Of a stretch of 64,000 bases of DNA, positions 42,781 to 51,426 are shown piece by piece. Source of the DNA: Myxococcus stipitatus (lineage in GTDB: Bacteria; Myxococcota; Myxococcia; Myxococcales; Myxococcaceae); the NCBI RefSeq assembly GCF_038561935.1, contig NZ_CP102770.1, positions 6,200,001 to 6,264,000 on the forward strand, in the 5' to 3' direction. The notes under the pieces were generated by a model. The model saw only the letters and a program-made list of their open reading frames with translations. It was not told where the DNA came from and made no database searches. Both the position numbers and the translations under genes were made by a program. Position 1 is the stretch's first letter; every line of letters starts with the position of its first letter.

Positions 42781-45700
42781 TCAGGCCCGCGCGCCGCCAC
42801 CGCGACGGCGGCGCAGCAACCGAGCCACCGCCAGCAACCCCATCAGCGCCGCGCCCGAGCTGCCCTGTGAGCAGCCACACGACGACGACGGCTCGCGACG
42901 CGACCGCCCCGCCACGGGCACGCCGTTGAGGAACACCTCACCGCTGAAGCGCGGCGACGACAACAGCCCGGGCCGCGCCACGTACGTGAGCGTACTCCCG
43001 CCATGCGCGGGCAGCGACAGGCCCTCCACCTGGAAGCCGCCCTCGATGGGCCGCGCCACCACGGACTGGCCCGCGAGCTTCACGCTGCCCGGCACCAGGT
43101 CCATGCCCTCAAGCGACTCCACGAAGCGAAGGCCCGTCACCGCGCAGGCCGTGGTGTTGCTCAGCTCCACCACCACGCCCACCAGGCCCGTCTCCTGACC
43201 CGACACGGCCTCCGAGGAGTGCGCCACGTCGACGAAGGGCTCCGCGATGATGGGCAGCGAGTGCCGGCGGACGGCGCGATTGCCCCCGCCCCCATCGGCG
43301 GTGACTCGCACCGCCACGGACTCGCCCACCAGTTCCTGCAGGCCCGTCTCGCGCGTCTCCAGCGTCACCTGCCGGCCCGCGAGCTCGACGTGTTCGAGCG
43401 CCGGTCCTCCCTCCTGCTCCCAGGAGACCTTCACGTCGGTGCAGGCCTCGGGCGGAATCATCTGGGTGAGCGTGGCCGTCGCGCCCACGCCACAGCGGGC
43501 CACCAGCGCCTCGCCCTCCAGCTCTCCCAAGGCCACCGGACGAGCCTGCGCGGTCAACGTCTGACGCGCGCGTCCCGCCTCGATGGGAGGAGAGCCCTCG
43601 GCGAAGAGCTCACCGCGCACCGTGAACGGCGTGTCCGAGCACACGGCCGGAAACTCGAAGGCCCACGCGCCGGGCACCGGGACGACGTCGGAGGCGAGGA
43701 GCGTGCCGTCCGAGGACTCCAGGAACATGCGCGCCTTGAGCGAATGCGCACCCGGGCAACGCAGCGACGTGCCGAGATTGGCCTGCACGTCCTTCGAGCC
43801 CTCGGTGTGCAGCAACATGTCGAGCTTCGCGGAGGACACATCCTCCGGCACGAAGTCCACCTCCACCCGCACCCGGGACTCGGGGCCTTCCAGGATGCCA
43901 CCACCGCTGGCCGCCATCCGGTTGCGGACACTCAACGTCACGCCGCCTCCGGTGCAGGCCGTCGAGGACACTTGGAGCAAAGGCGAGGACACGGGGGAAG
44001 ACAGGTCCACGGCGCCGCCCGAGGCGTTCTTCACCGTGAGCCCCGACGGGAGGCCCGGCGTGCCATTCGCCAGGCGCCACACCGTCTCCACCACGGGCAG
44101 GCCCTGGGTTCCGTCACAGGGGTGAAGCGACTCGGGACGAAGCTCCAGGCTGCCGCCCGACGGCAGTCGCCGCACGGCATCCGACACGAATGGCGCCGAG
44201 GGCTTCCCCCACGGCCGCACGTCCACGGTCATCGTCGTGGGCATCGAGGCCTGCCGCCCCTTGTCGAGTGCCTTCACCGAATAGGTGTAGCGCGCGCCGG
44301 TGGGTGAGCAGACGAAGGCCGGAGGCTCGAAGGTGGCGCGTCCAAGCGCGCCCTTCTGCAGGGGCGGCTGCCCCGGCTCATCGCTCCAGGTGTAGTCCAC
44401 GGGTGCGCAGGGCCCGACGCCCGGCGACGCGGTGAACTCGATGGGCGCTCCGCCCGCGGAGGTGGTGGCGTTGAGCGGAGTGACGACGGGAGGTCTCGGC
44501 CCCTCCGTGTTCTCGATGCGCACCGTCACCGTGGAGCGCTGGTCGTGAGCCGCCAGTCCATCCGACGCATGCACGAAGAACTGCGCCGTCGTCGACTCAC
44601 AGACCTCTGGCGCGGAGAGCGAGAGCGTCACCCCATCCACGCGGGGCGTGGCGTCGACGCTCAACAGCGAGGGAGGCGTCTCCACCGAGACTCGCACCGC
44701 GTCGAAGTCCGGGTCCGACGCGGAGATGTCCAGGGTCCGCAAGGTTCCTTCGTTGATGGTGACCGGGTCTGGAATGGCCGCGAACCGGGGCGCCGCGGCG
44801 TTGAAGTAATACAAGACGTTCTGCCCCTGGTTCTTCAGGGTGATGACGCAGAAGGTGGAGTCCACGCAGGACACCTGGTGGAACGGGTCCGTCACCGGCA
44901 GCGAGGCGTTTTCGAACGCGGGATGCACGCGCCACTGCGTCCCCGCCTCCGCCGCGCTCGCCGCGGGCACCGCGCCCAGCACCACGGGCTCGCCCCCGTT
45001 GCGAGACCCGACGGCGAGACCAAAGCCCGTGCCCTTGCCGCTGCCCTTCTCGGTGTTCACGTCCACCGACTTGATGTCCACCGCGCCCATGCCATCCAAC
45101 GGCACCTTCGCGAAGGGCGTGAGGTACGTCCCTATCGGCGAGGGCTGGAGCTGCCCGCGAAACAGTCCATCCGCGTTGCCCATCAGGGCGATGGGATGGG
45201 GACCACTCGTGGGGATGAGATCCACCGTCTGGGCGATTCGCGTGGTCAACGACGCGGGCACGCTGACCTGCGCCTCGATCTTGTCGTCGCGAATCCAATA
45301 CATGTTGGGCGGACCGATGATGACGATGAGCGCGTGAGGAACGTTCCCCGCCGTCTCCGTCACCCCCATCACATCCGTCGACAAATCAAAGCCCGACGCA
45401 TGGACGAGTCGGCGCCAAGGAAACAGCGGCGTGCCCGAAGGCGTCGCGGTCAACACCTGGAGCCCCGAGGAGTCGCCTCCCAGCACCACATAGCTGGCGC
45501 CCGACGCCGTCTGCATCAGCCGGCGAATCCGATACTCCTGAGAGAAGTCCTCGAAGAGCGGACCGCCGGGCAGACACGCATCCTGGCCGAAGACCGTTCC
45601 GTCAGGCCCCACTCCCGCGAAGCAACCCGACGACAACAGCAACGTGCCAATCCCGGGAGAGAACGGCACCTGGGCCACCGGCACCTCATCGATGTGCAGC

Positions 45701-45852
45701 TCCGCCCCCGTGGAGTGCGCGATGGCGACGGTGCCTGGGCGCCAGGCCTTCACGTCATAGGGCTCGCCCGTGACGGTGAGCCCGACCTTCCACTCCGCGG
45801 ACGCCGCCGTGGACAAACCCACACAGAGGCAGATGACGATGCCGGCGCGCAC
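42781..45852 (-). CDS. Secreted MYXO-CTERM surface protein with Ig/DUF11-like domains
   Basis: 1023 residues; GTG at 45852 with AGGAG six bases upstream, the ribosome site overlapping the stop of the preceding gene (TAGGAG). Signal peptide (GIVICLCVGLSTAASA). The first 350 residues look like a beta-propeller without strong repeats; then cadherin/Ig-like segments (PVTINEGTLRTLDISASDPDFDAVRVSV; VVTPLNATTSAGGAPIEF). Near the end a DUF11-like domain (GVVVELSNTTACAVTGLRFVESL). The last residues form a MYXO-CTERM tail: SSSCGCSQGSS, hydrophobic ALMGLLAVARLL, then RRRRGG. That signal is believed to be cut and lipidated for surface display in myxobacteria. Last gene of a four-gene surface operon. Confidence 0.85.
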   Translation of the reverse strand: MRAGIVICLCVGLSTAASAEWKVGLTVTGEPYDVKAWRPGTVAIAHSTGAELHIDEVPVAQVPFSPGIGTLLLSSGCFAGVGPDGTVFGQDACLPGGPLFEDFSQEYRIRRLMQTASGASYVVLGGDSSGLQVLTATPSGTPLFPWRRLVHASGFDLSTDVMGVTETAGNVPHALIVIIGPPNMYWIRDDKIEAQVSVPASLTTRIAQTVDLIPTSGPHPIALMGNADGLFRGQLQPSPIGTYLTPFAKVPLDGMGAVDIKSVDVNTEKGSGKGTGFGLAVGSRNGGEPVVLGAVPAASAAEAGTQWRVHPAFENASLPVTDPFHQVSCVDSTFCVITLKNQGQNVLYYFNAAAPRFAAIPDPVTINEGTLRTLDISASDPDFDAVRVSVETPPSLLSVDATPRVDGVTLSLSAPEVCESTTAQFFVHASDGLAAHDQRSTVTVRIENTEGPRPPVVTPLNATTSAGGAPIEFTASPGVGPCAPVDYTWSDEPGQPPLQKGALGRATFEPPAFVCSPTGARYTYSVKALDKGRQASMPTTMTVDVRPWGKPSAPFVSDAVRRLPSGGSLELRPESLHPCDGTQGLPVVETVWRLANGTPGLPSGLTVKNASGGAVDLSSPVSSPLLQVSSTACTGGGVTLSVRNRMAASGGGILEGPESRVRVEVDFVPEDVSSAKLDMLLHTEGSKDVQANLGTSLRCPGAHSLKARMFLESSDGTLLASDVVPVPGAWAFEFPAVCSDTPFTVRGELFAEGSPPIEAGRARQTLTAQARPVALGELEGEALVARCGVGATATLTQMIPPEACTDVKVSWEQEGGPALEHVELAGRQVTLETRETGLQELVGESVAVRVTADGGGGNRAVRRHSLPIIAEPFVDVAHSSEAVSGQETGLVGVVVELSNTTACAVTGLRFVESLEGMDLVPGSVKLAGQSVVARPIEGGFQVEGLSLPAHGGSTLTYVARPGLLSSPRFSGEVFLNGVPVAGRSRREPSSSCGCSQGSSGAALMGLLAVARLLRRRRGGGARA

Positions 45853-45861
45853 GCAATACTC

Positions 45862-48800
45862 CTAGTAGGCGAGCTCCGCCCTCAAGTAGAGCCGGTCCTC
45901 ATTCTCGGACGACTCGGAGGCCAGACCCAAACCGCTGAAGCCCAGCAGTGTGTACCCCACGGCCATTCGGAGCGTCTCATTCATCCGATATGCCACTTCC
46001 GCCCGAACCGCGGTCAGTCGCTCCCCCGAGGGAGATGACGTCCGACGGGCCAGCTCCGCGGCGACCTCCAGGCCGCCCACCACCCGGACAGACGGGCGCA
46101 CCGTGCCGGTCCACACCCAACGCGCGGAGTCCTTCAGGCTGCTGCGCCCCGCGTGCAGGCCCGCGCCCACCGCGAACCTGTCTCCCCACCGGACGGCCGG
46201 CATGAGCGAGAGGATCTGCAGGGCCCGGTCACCAAACGCGGCACGCGTGCCCGGCAGCAGCTCCCGCGTGACGGCATAGCGCGCCATCACCAGCCACGGC
46301 CCCGGCCTCCACGCCACCGCCGCGTAGCCCTCCAGCAGTCGGGCCTCCAGCACATCGTCATTGAGCGTGCGAGCGAAGTCCACGCGGCCGGAGGCCGTCA
46401 CCTCGCGAAGCAGCTGCGCCTCGGCGGCCAGGGCCACCACCGTCTGGAGGCGGTCCACTTCCACGGAGGCTCCGCGCTCCGGCGTGCCCTTCTCCCGCCG
46501 CAACTCCACGCGGCCTTCCAGGCGCAGCCAGTCAGAGAGCCACTGACCGAAGACGCCCCCCGCGTCCCGCCGCAGCGGCGGATCCACATCCAGGAGGCTG
46601 CGAACCCCGCGCTCGTAGCGGGCCCCCACGGTGAAGCCACCGGGCACCGTCTTCTGGAAGCCCACGGCACGCGACAGGCGCACGGAGCTGGCGTCATGCA
46701 GGCCCACCTCCTCGACGAAGAGCGCCGTGCCGCTGTCGGGCAGCTCCGCCCTCGCGCCCGTGAGCGTGCGTCCAGCGCCGAAGTCCGGCCCGTCCACGTC
46801 CACCGAGTATCCGCCGTAGAACACGTCCGCGCCGCGCCGCGACTCCACGTTCGCCCACGCCCGGGGCCCCAGCTTCGGGCCCCATCCGCCCCGCGCCAGC
46901 AGACGGGTGTCGCGGTCCAGCTCCACGTCCACCCCCGCCGCGGTGAACGTGTCGTTCATGCGCCCAGGCCCCGCGCCATGCAGGGCCAGCTTCTGCCGGT
47001 GCGACGCCTGCAACCAAAGTCCATCGAACAGCTGGTAGCCGCCCGCGACACCCGCGGAGGTGCGACCGCCCGAGAGCGCATCGCCCTGCCCCACGACCTC
47101 GGCCGCCTTCAGCCGTGAGTCCCGGGCCTCCACGCTCACGCTCCAGGTGGGCTCCTCCCATCCCACGCTCGCGCCCACGGTGCTCGCGGAGAAGGGGTTG
47201 TCCACGAAGGGCTCACGCGGGTCCGCCGAGTGGCGTCCATCCGCGAGCAGCGACAGCCGCAGCTTGCCCACAGGCTGGCGCACCCGCAGCGAGAGCTGTT
47301 GGAAGCGGGCCGCGTCCAGGTGCGCGCCGTCCGAGAAGCCTCGCTCGCGCCAGCGATACGACGCATCCACGGAGCCGTCACCCCAGAGGCCGGGGCCGCG
47401 AGCTCGCAAGCCCAGCGCCTCGCCTCCGGTCCCCAGTCCCGCCCCCGGACGCAGGAAGCTCAAGCCGCCATCATCGGAGACGCCGAACACGCCCACGTCC
47501 ACGGCCGTGCCGCGACTCGAAGCCGCCTCCGCCTCCAGCGCGTAGGCCCCCACCTTCGCCGAGGCACGTCCGGAGTAGAGCGTATAGGGCCGGCCCTCGC
47601 GCCCCTCGCGGACTCCGGCGAGGCCCAGGTGGACTCCCGCCCACTCGGCCCACAGCTCGCCGCCTCCCGAGTCCTGCGTGCTCGTCGCGCGCAGCGCCGC
47701 GTAGTCCGCCACCAACACGGGCTCTGGAGACTGCGTCACCAGGTCCGTGCGCAGGAAGGTCTCCGCCGCGAGGAAGGACAGCGGACGCGACAGGAGGATG
47801 CGGCCGGCGAAGTAGTCGATGTCGTAGTCGCGGCCTCGCACCAGGTGCCGCTCCGCCAGGGGCAGGCCCGTGACGCCGTCTCGCACCTCGACACGCAACA
47901 GCTCCGAGCCCTCCGCCACCGACACCGCGCCCAGGTAGTAGAGGCTGCCGCCCGTCGCGCGCAGCTCCTCGTGCGCGGGGACGGCCGAGAGTCCTCGCGT
48001 CGGGTCCGAGAGCGCGCCACCAAACGCGTCCACGCCCACGCGCGGGTGTCCCTTGTCCGAGCCGTCCGAAGACCGCAGCTCCGCGTACGGGCCGAAGAGC
48101 GGCCGGTGGTAGCGCCCCACCTCGCGGTCTTGAATCAGCGCGCGATAGGTGCCCAGGCCCGCGCGTCCGAACTCCGCGTGCCGGGCCTCCACCCGCAGCC
48201 GCGACTCCGTCGGGTTGGGTGTCAACGACACCGAGTCATCGCCCCACTCCTCGGGGGAGAAGTCCGGGTCCGCGGCACGCTCGAAGCGCTCCGCGACACG
48301 GGGGCGCAGCCAGTCTGGAAGGTCCGCGCCTCGCAGCGTGCGGCCGTCGGTGTCACGCAGGTCCAGCTCCCCCACGATATCCACGGGCCCCAGGCGCGCT
48401 TCTCCGTGCGCGGTGCCTCGCCCTCGGAGCTGGAAGTCTCCGCCGTCCAGCAGGTACGCCAGCTCGACGTCCAGGAGGCCCACGGCGAAGGGCTGGGGCT
48501 CCGCGAGGACTTCCAGCGACAGCTCACGCGGGCTCGCCCCCGGAAGCGCGAGGGACAGCGGCACGCGGTTCAGCCCGGAGCGCAGCGTCACGGGAACGTC
48601 CACGCGGCCCTCGGCGCCGAGGTCGACGGGCTCGCCGTCCGGCCCCGTCACCTTCGTGCCTGGCGCCGCCTCCACCGTGATTCGCGCGACACCCGTCGCC
48701 GTGGCCTCGCCACGTGCCGAGGGAAGTCGCAGCGTGGCCACGAGCTCCAGGGCCCTGGGCACCACCAGCCAACCTTCCGCGCGGCGCACCACGTCGATGC

Positions 48801-49476
48801 GTTGGCGATGCAGGCGCACCGTGCCATCACGCGCGGTGGCGGTGAGGGACAGCATGTTCTCGCCGGAGATGAGCGGCACGAGCGCACTCCACGCGCCCGT
48901 CGCATCCACGTCCGCGCTCACGTCGCCGACCCTGACCTCGTCTCCCGCACCCGCCTGTCCCGCGACGCGGAAGCGCACCGCGTCCTGGCCGGAGGCCACG
49001 TCGGCCTCGGGAGGCTGATGCGCGTAGGAGAACGCCAGCGGCCGAACATCGCTGGAGAGCATCCGCACCGCGAAGTCCTGGAGCACCACCGCGCCCCACG
49101 GAACCTCCACCGTGGCGGCCTCCGGAGTCACCTGACTCGCGCGAGGCAGCGTCCGCACGTCCACCTTCAGGCGGTGACGCCCCGGCCGCAGGTGAAGTCC
49201 CCGCGTGAGGTCCGGCGTGCGCGAGTCCACGCCCGTGAGGTGGAAGCGCCCTTGGGCGTCCGTGCGAACCTCGCGCCCCGTCGCCAGCACCAGGCGCACG
49301 TCGGCGAGGCCCGGCTCATCGGCGCCGCACAGCCCGTCGCCATTCGTGTCCAGACACACGCGGCCCGCGAGGGTGGACGCAAGCGACGGCACGTCCATGG
49401 GCACCCCCTGCGCCGCGGCCATCCCCGTCCACAGCAAGGGGCCCAACACCAGCACCATCGCCGCCGTGCGCGTCAT
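45862..49476 (-). CDS. Large outer-membrane beta-barrel protein with SdrD-B/Cna-B-like N terminus
   Basis: 1204 residues with signal peptide (MVLVLGPLLWTGMAAAQG). Residues 36-90 form a carboxypeptidase-regulatory/SdrD-B-like domain with a calcium-type loop (DTNGDGLCGADEPGLADVRLVL) and TDAQGRFHLTGVD. A second beta domain lies near 150-350. From about residue 380 the sequence is a chain of alternating amphipathic strands typical of an outer-membrane barrel (TSAGVAGGYQLFDGLWLQASHRQKL; RLEGRVELRRE; YTLLGFSGLGLASES), and it ends in LYLRAELAY, with the C-terminal aromatic expected of the BAM signal. No TonB box or plug is evident. The ATG overlaps the stop of the upstream gene (ATGA). Likely the membrane anchor or pore of the surface operon. 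Confidence 0.82.
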   Translation of the reverse strand: MTRTAAMVLVLGPLLWTGMAAAQGVPMDVPSLASTLAGRVCLDTNGDGLCGADEPGLADVRLVLATGREVRTDAQGRFHLTGVDSRTPDLTRGLHLRPGRHRLKVDVRTLPRASQVTPEAATVEVPWGAVVLQDFAVRMLSSDVRPLAFSYAHQPPEADVASGQDAVRFRVAGQAGAGDEVRVGDVSADVDATGAWSALVPLISGENMLSLTATARDGTVRLHRQRIDVVRRAEGWLVVPRALELVATLRLPSARGEATATGVARITVEAAPGTKVTGPDGEPVDLGAEGRVDVPVTLRSGLNRVPLSLALPGASPRELSLEVLAEPQPFAVGLLDVELAYLLDGGDFQLRGRGTAHGEARLGPVDIVGELDLRDTDGRTLRGADLPDWLRPRVAERFERAADPDFSPEEWGDDSVSLTPNPTESRLRVEARHAEFGRAGLGTYRALIQDREVGRYHRPLFGPYAELRSSDGSDKGHPRVGVDAFGGALSDPTRGLSAVPAHEELRATGGSLYYLGAVSVAEGSELLRVEVRDGVTGLPLAERHLVRGRDYDIDYFAGRILLSRPLSFLAAETFLRTDLVTQSPEPVLVADYAALRATSTQDSGGGELWAEWAGVHLGLAGVREGREGRPYTLYSGRASAKVGAYALEAEAASSRGTAVDVGVFGVSDDGGLSFLRPGAGLGTGGEALGLRARGPGLWGDGSVDASYRWRERGFSDGAHLDAARFQQLSLRVRQPVGKLRLSLLADGRHSADPREPFVDNPFSASTVGASVGWEEPTWSVSVEARDSRLKAAEVVGQGDALSGGRTSAGVAGGYQLFDGLWLQASHRQKLALHGAGPGRMNDTFTAAGVDVELDRDTRLLARGGWGPKLGPRAWANVESRRGADVFYGGYSVDVDGPDFGAGRTLTGARAELPDSGTALFVEEVGLHDASSVRLSRAVGFQKTVPGGFTVGARYERGVRSLLDVDPPLRRDAGGVFGQWLSDWLRLEGRVELRREKGTPERGASVEVDRLQTVVALAAEAQLLREVTASGRVDFARTLNDDVLEARLLEGYAAVAWRPGPWLVMARYAVTRELLPGTRAAFGDRALQILSLMPAVRWGDRFAVGAGLHAGRSSLKDSARWVWTGTVRPSVRVVGGLEVAAELARRTSSPSGERLTAVRAEVAYRMNETLRMAVGYTLLGFSGLGLASESSENEDRLYLRAELAY

Positions 49477-51371
49477 GGGCGCACCTCGGCCAGCGCGGTG
49501 ACACCCGTGTCCACGTCCGCCACGGAGACACTGACCGGGCGCTCGGCGCGCACCGTGAAGGACGTGCGTCCATCACGAACCTCTTGCGCCTCGCGAGCAC
49601 CACTCGACAGCGCGACATGCACCTGGCGCCCGTCCAACACCTTCCCGCTCGCGTCCTCCACCCAGTACGTCACACGCGTCCCGTCCACGAGGAGCCGCAC
49701 GTTGACGGGGACCGAGGGCGCCACACGAACCTGCCGAGAGATGGCATCGGGAAGCCCAGGCGCATCCAGCGGATACGCGAGCCCCGCGTCCCCCAGGACA
49801 TGAAGCGTCCTCGCCAGCCCCGTCCAGACGCCATGCGATACCAGGTGTGTCCCGGGTGACAGCTGTCCCAGTGACACCGCTCCATCGGTCCCTGTCGTCA
49901 CCGGGTGCCCATCCACGCGCAGAGGCTGCGAGGGCACCGGCAGTCCCGCCAGGTCCGACACACTCGCATGCAGGACACCCTTCAGGCGCCACACGGAGAT
50001 GCGCGCGGGCTCACCACCCGCGGGGCCCCAGGCCCGAGCCAGCAAGGTCACCTGCTCTTGACCACCCGAGTCCGGCGGGTGCCATGCGCTGGTGAACTCA
50101 CCCGGCGAGGACTCCGCGGGAGGCGTGAAGCGTCCCTCCGGCGCATCGAACGACACCATCGCCCCAGGACGCGGGCGGCCCAGCGCATCGCGCGTGAGCA
50201 CTGTCATGCCCAACTGCCCGCCCCGATGCACCAGCGAGTCCGACACGGCCAGCGTCGCCTCCGCCACCGGCCCCTGCACGAGCTGAAGCGCCAGCCCCTC
50301 GCGAGAGCCCGCGCCGCGCTGAGGCCACGCCGCCTCGATGTGCTCATCTCCCGTCAACGAGCGAGGCGCGGTGTAGAGCCACTCCAGCATGCCGCCCACC
50401 GCGCGCGACGGCCCCTTGAGCACACCGTGCCGAGCCTGCGCCGTCACCTTCGCGTCCTCGACGGGCTTGCCCATCGGGTCACTCGTCGCGCACAGCAGCC
50501 TCGCCCGGGACACACCATCCGCTGGGAGCCGCTGCGGCTGAAGCACACACGCGAGCCCGTCCGTCGGAGGCAGCATCAAGTCGATGCGCTCCCGGCGCAG
50601 GTTGCCCACGCGGTCCATCACCAGTCCCTGCCCGAAGCGATGCCCCGGCGGCACGACGATGGGCAGCCGGAAGCGACCATCCGGCCCCGCTGTCACCGGA
50701 CCGAAGCGCTCGCCCGCGATGTCGATGGAGATGCGTGCGTCCGGCTCCGTCGTCCCTGGCAGATTCACCGAGGCCGCCAGCGGCACGAGCACCCGCCCAT
50801 AGGCCCCATGGACCGACTGGGGGCTGGGCCACGCGGAGAACGCGACCAGGATGGCCACCTCGGGATGCCGCGTGTCCGGCAGGACATAGCGGGCCCGGTA
50901 CGTGCCCGGCGCCACGCGCTCCAGCCCCTCCACCCGGCCAGTGCTGACGCGAACCACCGGCGGCGCTCCGCTGTCATCGGCCGTGCCATCCGGCCGCAAC
51001 AGGCTCACCGTGAGCACCGCCTCCTTGTCGCGCCCCTTCACCGGCGCGGCGGGCTCCAGCCCCAGCTTGACCTCGGTGGCGGGAGGGCCGAGCACGAAGC
51101 GGGCCTGGGCCTCCAACCCATCCACCCGCACCCGCACCACCACGTCGCGCGAGCCCGGGCGCGGCACGACAACGAAGCCCGCCAGCGGCGGCTGCGCCTG
51201 ACCGGGCCGGACGTCCGCGCCCTCGGTGGAGAGCATGGGGGTGCCCAACAAGGGCACCGGCGCGCCGGATGCGTCCTTGCGCACCACGGCCACGGGGAAG
51301 CCCTCGGGCGTCACGGCGGACGAAGGTCCCAGGACCTCGAGCGTGTCGGCCCAGGCCGAGACGGCGCACAC
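49473..51371 (-). CDS. Secreted Ig-like/invasin-like protein, start uncertain
   Basis: At least 632 residues of beta-sandwich-type sequence: VRVSTGRVEGLERVAPGTYRARYVLPD, ARISIDIAGERFGPVTAGPDGRFRLPIVVPPG, GAMVSFDAPEGRFTPPAESSPGEFTSAW, LVDGTRVTYWVEDASGKVLDG, repeated Ig-like and carboxypeptidase-regulatory-like units. The GTG at 51371 is the first conventional start, but it falls inside a signal peptide: the same frame upstream reads LKRFLPPPALLLLCVCAVSA from a CTG at 51413, with no ATG, GTG or TTG between. The true start is therefore probably that CTG, or there is a sequence error. The gene overlaps the barrel gene by four bases (ATGA). Role probably structural, at the cell surface. Confidence 0.75.
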   Translation of the reverse strand: MCAVSAWADTLEVLGPSSAVTPEGFPVAVVRKDASGAPVPLLGTPMLSTEGADVRPGQAQPPLAGFVVVPRPGSRDVVVRVRVDGLEAQARFVLGPPATEVKLGLEPAAPVKGRDKEAVLTVSLLRPDGTADDSGAPPVVRVSTGRVEGLERVAPGTYRARYVLPDTRHPEVAILVAFSAWPSPQSVHGAYGRVLVPLAASVNLPGTTEPDARISIDIAGERFGPVTAGPDGRFRLPIVVPPGHRFGQGLVMDRVGNLRRERIDLMLPPTDGLACVLQPQRLPADGVSRARLLCATSDPMGKPVEDAKVTAQARHGVLKGPSRAVGGMLEWLYTAPRSLTGDEHIEAAWPQRGAGSREGLALQLVQGPVAEATLAVSDSLVHRGGQLGMTVLTRDALGRPRPGAMVSFDAPEGRFTPPAESSPGEFTSAWHPPDSGGQEQVTLLARAWGPAGGEPARISVWRLKGVLHASVSDLAGLPVPSQPLRVDGHPVTTGTDGAVSLGQLSPGTHLVSHGVWTGLARTLHVLGDAGLAYPLDAPGLPDAISRQVRVAPSVPVNVRLLVDGTRVTYWVEDASGKVLDGRQVHVALSSGAREAQEVRDGRTSFTVRAERPVSVSVADVDTGVTALAEVRP

Positions 51372-51426
51372 GCACAGCAGCAGCAGGGCTGGGGGAGGGA
51401 GAAAACGTTTCAGGACGGCACGGAGT